DNA of 5,509 bases from an uncultured Oscillospiraceae bacterium (lineage in GTDB: Bacteria; Bacillota; Clostridia; Oscillospirales; Ruminococcaceae). The first letter of the stretch is position 1. Each line of letters opens with the position of its first letter. The stretch lies in contig UQBC01000056.1 of the NCBI GenBank assembly GCA_900539195.1, forward strand, positions 1 to 5,509, given 5' to 3'. The position numbers and the translations under genes are program-made. Positions 1 to 5,485 of the stretch are shown one piece after another. The notes beneath the pieces are model-generated. The model saw only the letters and a program-made list of their open reading frames with translations, was not told the DNA's origin and ran no database searches.

Positions 1-58
1 TCGAACCTATGACCCTCTGCTTGTAAGGCAGATGCTCTCCCAGCTGAGCTAAGCTTCC
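1..58 (-). tRNA. tRNA-Val (anticodon UAC), 3' end cut off by the window edge
   Basis: On the minus strand, positions 58 down to 1 fold as the first three quarters of a tRNA. The visible parts are a 7-base acceptor 5' strand (GGAAGCT), a D arm with GCTC/GAGC stem and a GG-containing loop, an anticodon arm with TCTGC/GCAGA stem and loop CTTACAA, a 5-base variable region, and the T-stem 5' strand running into TTCGA. The anticodon TAC sits at 25-23 and decodes valine codons. The rest of the T arm, the 3' acceptor strand and any CCA lie outside the window, so acceptor pairing cannot be checked. The gene may head a longer tRNA cluster beyond the edge. Identity rests on the anticodon and the typical D-arm sequence. 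Confidence 0.93.
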
Positions 59-154
59 ACATAAAAGGTTTTGATTCAAAACACTCATCTTAAGCACTCG
101 CGTTACCGCTTTTCTTTCGTTTTGTGTTTTGCTCTCGCCACCTGACAGTAATAT

Positions 155-183
155 ATTTTACACGAAATCCACCCGTTTGTCAA
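155..183 (-). promoter_or_regulatory. Housekeeping (sigma-A type) promoter of the tRNA-Val transcript
   Basis: On the minus strand, TTGACA (183-178) is followed after exactly 17 bases by TAAAAT (160-155), one base from the ideal -10. Transcription should start near 148, giving a leader of about 90 bases before the tRNA. The very A-rich minus strand just upstream (the T-rich plus strand at about 184-250) could act as an UP-like element, as expected for a stable-RNA promoter. No second RNA gene was found between promoter and tRNA. Confidence 0.85.
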
Positions 184-267
184 CACTTTTTTCACATTTT
201 TTATCGTTTTGTGATATTTCTGATTATTTTTTATAATTTTACACTTTTTTTGTGCATTTCTAACAAG

Positions 268-273
268 TATAAT
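268..273 (+). promoter_or_regulatory. Probable -10 box of the DUF378 gene promoter
   Basis: A perfect TATAAT lies about 92 bases before the start codon. The -35 is weak: the region 243-252 is a T-run, with TTTTTG at 247-252 giving a 15-base spacer. A better TTTACA at 238-243 is too far away (24 bases). The box is flanked by GCATT (254-258) and AATGC (271-275), a short dyad that may be chance. Transcription would start near 280. Confidence 0.55.
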
Positions 274-310
274 GCTCTTTTTTGCGGTAACAATACTAAA
301 AGAGTGCGTA

Positions 311-327
311 TGTGATGCAAAATCACA
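311..327 (+). promoter_or_regulatory. Short hairpin in the leader of the DUF378 gene
   Basis: TGTGAT (311-316), loop GCAAA, ATCACA (322-327) form a perfect 6-bp stem in the predicted 5' untranslated region, ending 37 bases before the start codon. No U-tract follows, so it is not a terminator. It could be an RNA structure or a DNA operator; its function is unknown. Confidence 0.4.
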
Positions 328-364
328 GGCATTCACGTTTAACGGAAGGACGGTAACGGTAATT

Positions 365-595
365 ATGCTTGACAAGATAGCTCTTTTTATATTGCTTGTA
401 GGCGGACTCAACTGGGGACTGGTCGGATTGTTCCAATTTGACGTAATAGCCTGGGCATTCGGCGGAAGTGCAGGTATTATAAGCAGGATTCTGTATATAG
501 TAGTAGCGCTTGCGGCTGTATGGTGCATATCGCTTTTCTTCAGACAAAACGAAGTAATAGACACCGGCAGAGATACAAACGAAATGCACAACTGA
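365..595 (+). CDS. DUF378-family small membrane protein
   Basis: A 76-residue protein with two predicted membrane helices, about residues 4-23 and 38-59, and a short charged, probably water-facing tail (60-76). The motif GGLNWGLVGLF at 13-23, followed by an aromatic-rich loop and a second helix, is the hallmark of the DUF378 family (Bacillus YuzA and relatives), whose function is unknown. The frame stays open upstream to 272, but the ATG at 365 puts MLDKIAL directly before the family core. The upstream candidate would begin inside the -10 box, so it is rejected. The ribosome site is somewhat far: GGAAGGA at 344-350 leaves 14 bases, with two tandem ACGGTA copies between. The gene stands alone, between a TATAAT promoter and a hairpin. 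Its position beside spoIIID does not by itself imply a sporulation role. Confidence 0.88.
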   Translation: MLDKIALFILLVGGLNWGLVGLFQFDVIAWAFGGSAGIISRILYIVVALAAVWCISLFFRQNEVIDTGRDTNEMHN

Positions 596-638
596 TAACA
601 CTGCACCGTACCTGTTAAGGTACGGTGTTATCATATTT
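593..638 (+). terminator. Hairpin, probable terminator of the DUF378 gene
   Basis: CACCGTACC (604-612) and GGTACGGTG (619-627) form a perfect 9-bp stem with a 6-base loop. Outer bases TGATAA (593-598, including the stop codon) can also pair with TTATCA (628-633) across a bulge. The tail TTATCATATTT is only moderately U-rich, so termination may be incomplete and some read-through into spoIIID is possible. The stem is symmetric enough to work on the other strand too, but no gene points that way. Confidence 0.65.
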
Positions 639-659
639 ACGCTCCTTACAGCATATATT
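631..659 (+). promoter_or_regulatory. Putative sigma-E (mother-cell) promoter of spoIIID
   Basis: TCATATT at 631-637 fits the Bacillus sigma-E -35 consensus KMATATT at every position. After 14 bases CATATATT at 652-659 matches the -10 consensus CATACAHT at 7 of 8 positions. Transcription would begin near 666, leaving a leader of about 53 bases. In Bacillus subtilis spoIIID is a known sigma-E target, so motif and gene agree. The -35 overlaps the 3' side of the preceding hairpin. No comparable sigma-A promoter was seen before the gene. Confidence 0.65.
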
Positions 660-673
660 TGAGCAAACGATAT

Positions 674-695
674 GCACGGTTGTCATAAGCCGTGC
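674..695 (+). promoter_or_regulatory. Leader inverted repeat upstream of spoIIID
   Basis: GCACGG (674-679) and CCGTGC (690-695) are exact inverted repeats around a 10-base loop, placed between the predicted sigma-E start and the ribosome site. The loop region read on the minus strand (TATGACAACC, 687-678) fits the Bacillus SpoIIID site WWRRACARNY with one mismatch, so autoregulation is conceivable. Both the RNA hairpin and the binding site are tentative. Confidence 0.3.
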
Positions 696-704
696 TATCT
701 TATG

Positions 705-711
705 AAAGGGG
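705..711 (+). promoter_or_regulatory. Ribosome binding site that sets the spoIIID start
   Basis: AAAGGGG lies 7 bases before the GTG at 719. The alternative in-frame GTG at 692 lies upstream of this site, has no purine-rich sequence at a suitable distance, and would add nine residues not seen in the family. Confidence 0.75.
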
Positions 712-718
712 CGATTTT

Positions 719-994
719 GTGAAAGCCGGAACAAGAACAGTACCGGATACGAAACGTGAAAGATGTGTCATACTCGGAGAATATATAATAGATAACAAAG
801 CAACGGTTCGCAGTACCGCCAAAGTGTACGGGATAAGCAAAAGTACGGTTCACCAGGACGTGACTGTCAGACTTGCGAAAACAGATCCGCATCTTGCGGA
901 AAAAGTCAAGAAAATATTACAAAAAAACAAGGACGAGCGCCATATCAGAGGAGGACTTGCAACTAAGCTGAAATATCAGAGCAGTTCAAAATAA
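719..994 (+). CDS. spoIIID: Stage III sporulation transcriptional regulator SpoIIID
   Basis: A 91-residue DNA-binding protein close to the usual 90-95 residue length. In sporulating Firmicutes SpoIIID acts in the mother cell, activating and repressing parts of the sigma-E regulon and helping the switch to sigma-K. Residues 28-52 form the helix-turn-helix: TVRSTAKVYGISKSTVHQD carries the family's VR..AK..G.SKSTVH.D pattern. The basic C-terminal segment with RHIRGGLATKLKY (74-86) matches the second DNA-contact region. The first dozen residues are the variable part. Translation starts at GTG 719, set by AAAGGGG 7 bases upstream; a GTG at 692 is the less likely alternative. The gene is monocistronic, sitting between a sigma-E-like promoter (631-659) and an intrinsic terminator (1006-1045). 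Identity is assigned from recalled family motifs and is very secure. Confidence 0.96.
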   Translation: MKAGTRTVPDTKRERCVILGEYIIDNKATVRSTAKVYGISKSTVHQDVTVRLAKTDPHLAEKVKKILQKNKDERHIRGGLATKLKYQSSSK

Positions 995-1005
995 TACATA
1001 AAACC

Positions 1006-1045
1006 GCCGTGACTGACCCGATCGTGAGCTGTCACGGCATTTTTT
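1006..1045 (+). terminator. Intrinsic terminator of spoIIID
   Basis: GCCGTGAC (1006-1013) pairs with GTCACGGC (1031-1038) in a perfect 8-bp stem around a 17-base loop, followed by ATTTTTT. It begins 12 bases after the spoIIID stop codon. It faces the terminator of the ABC operon on the other strand. Confidence 0.85.
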
Positions 1046-1068
1046 AAACGTTATATAACCGTATACTT

Positions 1069-1099
1069 AAAAATCCGCCGTTATAAAAACAGCGGATTT
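1069..1099 (-). terminator. Intrinsic terminator of the marR-ABC operon
   Basis: On the minus strand, AAATCCGC (1099-1092) followed by TGTT pairs with AACG followed by GCGGATTT (1078-1071), a 12-bp stem with one G-U pair and a 5-base loop. The transcript ends in five consecutive U (1073-1069), partly inside the stem. On the plus strand one inner pair is lost and the T-run is shorter, so the design favours the minus-strand operon. It lies about 160 bases after the last stop codon. Confidence 0.75.
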
Positions 1100-1259
1100 C
1101 TGTGTATCTGACTTATATTATCTGTCTTTCAAATGAGGTTACGCAAAGCACTGACTTCCATAACGGTAAATCAGAAACAACATTGCCACACCGCCGGTAA
1201 CGGATGTCACGCAGATTGCCAACACCAAGAACGGCGAATTTGCCGTGCCGCATCGGCAC
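1100..1259 (-). other. 3' untranslated stretch of the ABC operon, no gene identified
   Basis: This 160-base stretch separates the last ABC stop codon from the operon terminator. Its first part (about 1160-1259) is richer in G+C than the rest and contains the hairpin at 1245-1259. A short hydrophobic reading frame (to 1139) crosses it but has no ribosome site. I find no recognisable RNA gene or protein here. Confidence 0.6.
1245..1259 (-). repeat. Perfect hairpin directly after the operon's last stop codon
   Basis: On the minus strand GTGCCG, loop ATG, CGGCAC forms a 6-bp GC-rich stem with a 3-base loop, beginning at the first base after the TAA. The next bases (1244-1233) form a second near-palindrome, GGCAAATTCGCC. 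There is no U-tract, so it is not an intrinsic terminator. It may stabilise the mRNA 3' end; this is inference. Confidence 0.5.
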
Positions 1260-3167
1260 TTAGGCGGTTTCTTCGGCGAAGTTACCGGTGTACAGGCTGT
1301 AGTACTTGCCCTTCTTTTCCATAAGCTCGTCATGCGTGCCACGCTCGATAATTCTGCCCTGCTCAAGCACCATAATACAATCGGAGTTGCGCACGGTTGA
1401 AAGCCTGTGAGCGATAACGAATGTTGTTCTGCCGTGCATAAGTGCGTCCATTCCCGCCTGTACAAGCTTTTCGGTACGGGTATCTATTGACGAGGTAGCC
1501 TCATCAAGAATCAGTACAGGAGGATCTGCGACCGCCGCTCTTGCTATAGATAACAGCTGACGCTGACCCTGACTTAAATTAGCACCGTCGCCTGTAAGCA
1601 TAGTCTGATAACCGTCGGGAAGTCTTCTTATAAAGCTGTCGGCATTAGCAAGCTTTGCGGCGGCTATACATTCTTCATCCGTAGCGTCCAGCTTGCCGTA
1701 GCGGATATTATCCATTACCGTACCTGTGAACAGATTGGTTTCCTGTAAAACGATGCCGAGCGACTTACGCAGTTCGGGCTTCTTTATCTTATTAATATTG
1801 ATCTCGTCATATCTTATCTTACCGTCCTGAATATCGTAGAAACGGTTTATAAGATTGGTTATGGTAGTTTTTCCTGCACCGGTCGAGCCTACAAATGCAA
1901 TCTTCTGACCGGGCTTTGCATATAGCTTTATGTCGTGAAGCACCATTTTTTCGTCAGTGTAGCCAAAGTCTACACCGTCAAAGACGATACCGCCCTCCTG
2001 CCTTTTATACGAAACTGTGCCGTCAGCCTTATGAGGATGCTTCCACGCCCATTTGCCTGTGCGGTGATCGACCTCCGTAATATTGCCGTTTTCGTCTATT
2101 TCGGCATTGACAAGTTCAACATAACCGTCATCGTGTTCAGGCTTCTGATCCATAAGGTCGAACAGACGCTTTGCACCTGCTGAAGCCATTATCACGAACG
2201 TCATCTGCTGGCTTAGCTGTGAAATCGGGTTTGTGAAATTCTTGTTGAGAGTACAGAATGAAACAATAGTACCGAGAGTAAGACCGCCGAAGCCGTTTGT
2301 TGCAAGCACTGCGCCGAGCAACGCACATAAAACATAACTGATGTTGCCTATATTGGCGTTTATCGGCATCAGGATATTCGCATACTTGTTTGCCTTATAT
2401 GCACTGTTTCTTAGGTTATCGTTTATCTTTACAAAATCGTCTATTGCCTCCTGCTCGTGACAGAACACCTTTACTACCTTCTGACCGTCAAGCATTTCTT
2501 CAATAAAGCCATCAACCTCGCCCAGATCGTGCTGCTGTTTACCGAAATATTTACCTGATTTTGCGGCGATCTTCTTTGTTACAACAAGCATCACAGCCGC
2601 CATACCTACGGCAAGTATCGTCATCGGTATGCTCATAATAAGCATAGAAACAAGCGAGATTATAACTGTAGTACCGCAGTTTATCACCTGAGGTATACTC
2701 TGACAGATAAACTGTCTGAATGTATCAATATCATTTGTATAAACCGACATTATATCACCGTGCTGGTGTGTGTCAAAATACTTTATCGGGAGCTTTTCCA
2801 TATTGGTGAAAAGGTCGTTACGGAAGTTTCTGAGCGTACCTTGTCCTACGTTTACCATTATCCTGTTATACGCATAAGATGCCGCAAGACCGACAACGTA
2901 AACAATCGCAAGTTTGAGCATTGCAAACGCAAGAGGTGTGAAGTCTGTGCTTTTGGCTGCAATCATAGGCTTGATATAATCGTCGATAAGCGACTGTACA
3001 AAAAGCATTCCGGCAAGCGTTGTGACCGCCTGCACAAGAATACATACAACTACGCAGATGCACGAGAATTTATAACGGCTGAATGTGTAATTAATAATTC
3101 TGCCGAGCAGTTTTACCTGTTCCTTCGGTGAAACATCGGGACGGGGTCCCATTTTTCTTTTATCCAT
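1260..3167 (-). CDS. ABC exporter half-transporter, catalytic-site subunit of a heterodimer
   Basis: A 635-residue fusion of an exporter membrane domain (six helices, about residues 32-325) and an ATPase domain (about 394-630), the usual arrangement of drug and lipid exporters. Walker A is GSTGAGKT (427-434), the Q-loop Gln is 475, Walker B with catalytic Glu is ILDE (553-556), the D-loop is SSID (559-562) and the switch His is H587: all canonical. The signature is LSQGQ (531-535) instead of LSGGQ. This is typical of the subunit that lends its signature to the degenerate site in BmrCD/TM287-288-like heterodimers, so the upstream ABC protein is the expected partner. A hydrophilic insert of about 50 residues (344-392) lies between the two domains, giving the extra length. 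The ATG at 3167 has GGAAAGGAG at 3177-3185, 9 bases upstream, within the 18-base gap after the partner gene. The substrate is not predictable; multidrug export is the common guess for such pairs. Confidence 0.93.
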   Translation of the reverse strand: MDKRKMGPRPDVSPKEQVKLLGRIINYTFSRYKFSCICVVVCILVQAVTTLAGMLFVQSLIDDYIKPMIAAKSTDFTPLAFAMLKLAIVYVVGLAASYAYNRIMVNVGQGTLRNFRNDLFTNMEKLPIKYFDTHQHGDIMSVYTNDIDTFRQFICQSIPQVINCGTTVIISLVSMLIMSIPMTILAVGMAAVMLVVTKKIAAKSGKYFGKQQHDLGEVDGFIEEMLDGQKVVKVFCHEQEAIDDFVKINDNLRNSAYKANKYANILMPINANIGNISYVLCALLGAVLATNGFGGLTLGTIVSFCTLNKNFTNPISQLSQQMTFVIMASAGAKRLFDLMDQKPEHDDGYVELVNAEIDENGNITEVDHRTGKWAWKHPHKADGTVSYKRQEGGIVFDGVDFGYTDEKMVLHDIKLYAKPGQKIAFVGSTGAGKTTITNLINRFYDIQDGKIRYDEININKIKKPELRKSLGIVLQETNLFTGTVMDNIRYGKLDATDEECIAAAKLANADSFIRRLPDGYQTMLTGDGANLSQGQRQLLSIARAAVADPPVLILDEATSSIDTRTEKLVQAGMDALMHGRTTFVIAHRLSTVRNSDCIMVLEQGRIIERGTHDELMEKKGKYYSLYTGNFAEETA

Positions 3168-3185
3168 TACGTTACGCTCCTTTCC

Positions 3186-4931
3186 TTAATTCTGGGGGCG
3201 GTCAAAGTCGCCGCCGTCCTTTGTCTGAGATTCGTATATATCTCTGTATATCTCATTATTGGCAACAAGCTCATCGTGCGTTCCTACACCGTTTATTCTG
3301 CCGTCGTCAAGAACGACTATGCGATCTGCATCCTGAACGCTTGATACACGCTGTGCAATAATTATCTTGGTTGTACCGGGTATGCACTTCTGGAATGCCG
3401 CTCTTATCTTTGCGTCTGTAGCTGTATCCACTGCGCTTGTGGAATCGTCAAGGATAAGCACGGCAGGCTTTTTGAGAAGTGCTCTTGCTATACATATACG
3501 CTGTTTCTGACCACCGGATACGTTAGTACCGCCACGCTCAATAACCGTATTGTACTTATCGGGGAAACGCTCGATGAATTCATCAGCGCAAGCCCACTTA
3601 CAAGCCTCGATACATTCTTCCTCGGTGGCGTTTTCGTTACCCCAGCGTAGATTATCAAGTATAGTGCCTGAAAACAGGACGTTCTTCTGAAGCACTACCG
3701 ATACCTGATCACGCAGGAACTTCATATCGTAGTCCTTTACATCAACGCCGCCTACCTTTACGCTTCCCTGCTGTACGTCATAAAGACGGCTGATAAGATT
3801 TACAAGACTGGTCTTTCCGCAGCCTGTTCCGCCGATTATGCCGATGGTTTCACCTGACTTTATGTGCAGGTTTATGTCGGTGAGGACCTCCTCTTCGCTT
3901 GTCTTATGGTATCTGAAATGTACATTATCAAAGTCTATGCTGCCGTTTGACATTAACTCTACGGGAGCGAAAGGCTCGGCAAGATCTGGCTGTTCACGCA
4001 GAACTTCGGTTATACGGCGCATACTTGCAACGCTCATTGTAATCATAACGAATATCATCGAGAGCATCATAAGCGACATCATTGAACCCATTACATAGCT
4101 GAACAGCGATGTAAGCTCGCCTATCTGCAAGGTCTTGTCAACAACGATAAACTTAGCTCCGAACCAGCAGATTGCCATAATACAGGCATAGATTACAAGC
4201 ATCATCACAGGGTTATTGAAAGCAAGGGTGCTTTCGGCTTTTTTGAACATATTATAAAGATTGCCGGAGGCTTTCTTGAACTTTTCATTCTCATAATCCT
4301 CACGGACGTACGATTTCACCACTCTGATGCCTGAGATATTCTCCTGTACGCTTGCGTTAAGGTCGTCATATTTTGTGAATGCCACATTGAAAATCTTCAT
4401 TGCCCTGAGCATAATTATCACAAGAACTACCGCAAGGAAAACTATAGCGCCGAGGAATATAAAGCTCATATCCGCATTTACCACAAAGCACATAGCCATA
4501 CTGCTTATCAGCATAAGAGGCGCTCTCACGGCTATTCTTATTATCATCTGATATGCGTTCTGAACGTTTGTTACATCGGTCGTCATACGGGTAACAAGTC
4601 CTGCCGTACTGAACTTGTCTATGTTTGAAAATGAGAAGCGCTGTATGTTACGGTACATCGCCTCTCTTAGATTACAGGCAAAGCCCGATGATGCGCTTGC
4701 GGCATATTTGCCTGCCATCATTCCTGCAAAAAGACTTATCATAGCGAGGACTATCATAATTATTCCGTAAAGCAGTATCTTGTTCATATCGCCTTTCTCT
4801 ACGCCTTCGTCGATCAGCAACGCCATTACGAAAGGGATTATTACCTCCATAACAACCTCAAGTGCCGAATAGACGGGAGCTAAGACAGAATCTTTCTTGT
4901 ACTGCTTTACCTGTTTAAGAAGCTCTTTCAC
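3186..4931 (-). CDS. ABC exporter half-transporter, degenerate-site subunit of a heterodimer
   Basis: A 581-residue membrane-plus-ATPase exporter protein. Predicted helices lie near residues 17-40, 51-75, 129-150, 154-178, 240-263 and 275-300; the ATPase domain spans about 332-570. Walker A is GGTGCGKT (367-374), the Q-loop Gln is 415 and the signature is a good VSGGQ (471-475). Two catalytic positions depart from consensus: Walker B reads LILDD, so Asp496 replaces the catalytic Glu, and IAQR puts Gln527 where the switch His belongs. I checked both codons (GAT at 3446-3444, CAG at 3353-3351). This pattern marks the subunit whose own ATP site binds but hydrolyses poorly, as in BmrC and TM287. 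Translation starts at a GTG 8 bases after the marR stop. Its ribosome site AGAAAGGA (4950-4943) lies inside the end of marR, which suggests translational coupling. The substrate is unknown. Confidence 0.93.
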   Translation of the reverse strand: MKELLKQVKQYKKDSVLAPVYSALEVVMEVIIPFVMALLIDEGVEKGDMNKILLYGIIMIVLAMISLFAGMMAGKYAASASSGFACNLREAMYRNIQRFSFSNIDKFSTAGLVTRMTTDVTNVQNAYQMIIRIAVRAPLMLISSMAMCFVVNADMSFIFLGAIVFLAVVLVIIMLRAMKIFNVAFTKYDDLNASVQENISGIRVVKSYVREDYENEKFKKASGNLYNMFKKAESTLAFNNPVMMLVIYACIMAICWFGAKFIVVDKTLQIGELTSLFSYVMGSMMSLMMLSMIFVMITMSVASMRRITEVLREQPDLAEPFAPVELMSNGSIDFDNVHFRYHKTSEEEVLTDINLHIKSGETIGIIGGTGCGKTSLVNLISRLYDVQQGSVKVGGVDVKDYDMKFLRDQVSVVLQKNVLFSGTILDNLRWGNENATEEECIEACKWACADEFIERFPDKYNTVIERGGTNVSGGQKQRICIARALLKKPAVLILDDSTSAVDTATDAKIRAAFQKCIPGTTKIIIAQRVSSVQDADRIVVLDDGRINGVGTHDELVANNEIYRDIYESQTKDGGDFDRPQN

Positions 4932-4939
4932 TTAATCAG

Positions 4940-5404
4940 TCATCCTTTCTGTTTCAAGTTATCTGTATTTATGTTGTCTATATTGTTCAGCAGCTTTTTC
5001 TGAAGCCGCATGAATTCATCCAGCTCGGAATCTGTAAAGCTGCGGAATGCCGCCTGCTCTATATTTCTCATATGACGGGATATAAGCCCTGCAGTTTCCT
5101 TGCCCTTATTTGTTGCGGTAAGATTTTTGTAGCGTTCATCGCTTTCACAGCCTGTACAGCTTATATATCCCGATTTTTTCAGCTTTTTAATAAGTGCGGA
5201 AACCGAAGGCTTTGAGATGCAAAGACGTCTATGCAAGTCGGCGGCGAATATATCTTTTTCGGGGGAATTTGCAATATACATAAGCACTCTGCCCTGTGCC
5301 GCAGTAATGTCAATATCTGCAAAAATCACGTTCAGGCTGTTTTCGATACGCTGATTTATGGTCTTGTTATCAATCATTATCGCCTGAATGTCGGTTTCAT
5401 TCAT
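4940..5404 (-). CDS. MarR-family transcriptional regulator
   Basis: A 154-residue winged-helix protein of normal MarR length. Helical segments at the N-terminus (about 5-30) and C-terminus (about 105-150) would form the dimer interface. ITAAQGRVLMYIAN (33-46) begins the DNA-binding core, LCISKPSVSALIKKLKKSGYI (61-81) holds the recognition helix, and the wing carries the conserved Asp-x-Arg as SDERYKNL (88-95, D89 and R91). Members usually repress an adjacent efflux operon and let go on binding a small ligand or on oxidation. C62, C83 and C86 could be redox-sensitive, but no classical OhrR N-terminal cysteine is present. It is first gene of the operon and ends 8 bases before the ABC pair. The ATG at 5404 has a perfect AAGGAGG (5420-5414) 9 bases upstream. 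Autoregulation through the site at 5441-5455 is inferred. Confidence 0.92.
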   Translation of the reverse strand: MNETDIQAIMIDNKTINQRIENSLNVIFADIDITAAQGRVLMYIANSPEKDIFAADLHRRLCISKPSVSALIKKLKKSGYISCTGCESDERYKNLTATNKGKETAGLISRHMRNIEQAAFRSFTDSELDEFMRLQKKLLNNIDNINTDNLKQKG

Positions 5405-5413
5405 AACGGTTAA

Positions 5414-5420
5414 CCTCCTT
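5414..5420 (-). promoter_or_regulatory. Strong ribosome binding site of the marR-like gene
   Basis: AAGGAGG on the minus strand, 9 bases before the ATG. Its 5414-5415 end overlaps the 8-base palindrome GGTTAACC (5408-5415), so a protein bound there could also affect expression. A second AAGGAG-like copy lies further upstream at 5445-5450. Confidence 0.8.
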
Positions 5421-5440
5421 ACCGATAATATGCTAACAGT

Positions 5441-5455
5441 TTATCTCCTTGATAA
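5441..5455. promoter_or_regulatory. Candidate operator for the MarR-like regulator
   Basis: TTATC (5441-5445), five bases, GATAA (5451-5455): a perfect inverted repeat that touches the -10 box and covers the predicted transcription start. The size and position suit a MarR dimer acting as a repressor. The arms are only 5 bp, so chance cannot be excluded. Confidence 0.4.
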
Positions 5456-5483
5456 TAATACACCAAACGGTCTTGAATGTAAA
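5455..5483 (-). promoter_or_regulatory. Probable promoter of the marR-ABC operon
   Basis: On the minus strand TTTACA (5483-5478) is followed after exactly 17 bases by TATTAT (5460-5455). Each is one or two changes from the sigma-A consensus. Transcription would start near 5448, giving a leader of about 44 bases. Another TATTAT at 5430-5425 lacks a good -35. The true genomic sequence ends two bases beyond the -35, so upstream elements are not visible. Confidence 0.6.
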
Positions 5484-5485
5484 AT

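Larger units (their letters stand above)
59..364. other. Divergent intergenic region between tRNA-Val and the DUF378 gene
   Basis: About 300 bases without a convincing gene. It holds the tRNA promoter (minus, 155-183), the promoter of the membrane-protein gene (plus, -10 at 268-273), a T-rich stretch on the plus strand at about 184-251, a near-perfect palindrome GTTTTGA-T-TCAAAAC at 68-82 just before the tRNA 5' end, and a leader hairpin at 311-327. Open frames here are composed of low-complexity AT-rich codons, lack ribosome sites and resemble no protein I know. Confidence 0.8.

Noticed and set aside
124..315. Small plus-strand protein in the T-rich intergenic region
   Set aside because: Its Phe/Ile/Tyr-rich composition follows from the T-run; there is no ribosome site and it overlaps two promoters.
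311..327. A classical Crp operator
   Set aside because: The half-site spacing is 7 bases rather than 6, it lies downstream of the promoter, and Crp of the enteric type is not expected in Clostridia.
272..364. N-terminal extension of the DUF378 protein
   Set aside because: The start codon would lie inside the TATAAT box, has no ribosome site, and the added 31 residues do not resemble the family, which begins at the ATG at 365.
692..718. Earlier GTG start for spoIIID
   Set aside because: The good ribosome site at 705-711 lies downstream of it and points to the GTG at 719.
1..1259. CRISPR array, insertion sequence or integrated element next to the tRNA
   Set aside because: No regularly spaced repeats, transposase or integrase pieces, or duplicated tRNA 3' end were found in the visible sequence.
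1260..1465. Frameshift in the C-terminus of the second ABC protein
   Set aside because: The annotated end (...YYSLYTGNFAEETA) is the normal ending of this subfamily, so no programmed or accidental frameshift is needed.
2760..3131. Plus-strand reading frame opposite the second ABC gene
   Set aside because: It is antisense to a clearly conserved coding region, with no recognisable domain; a shadow frame.
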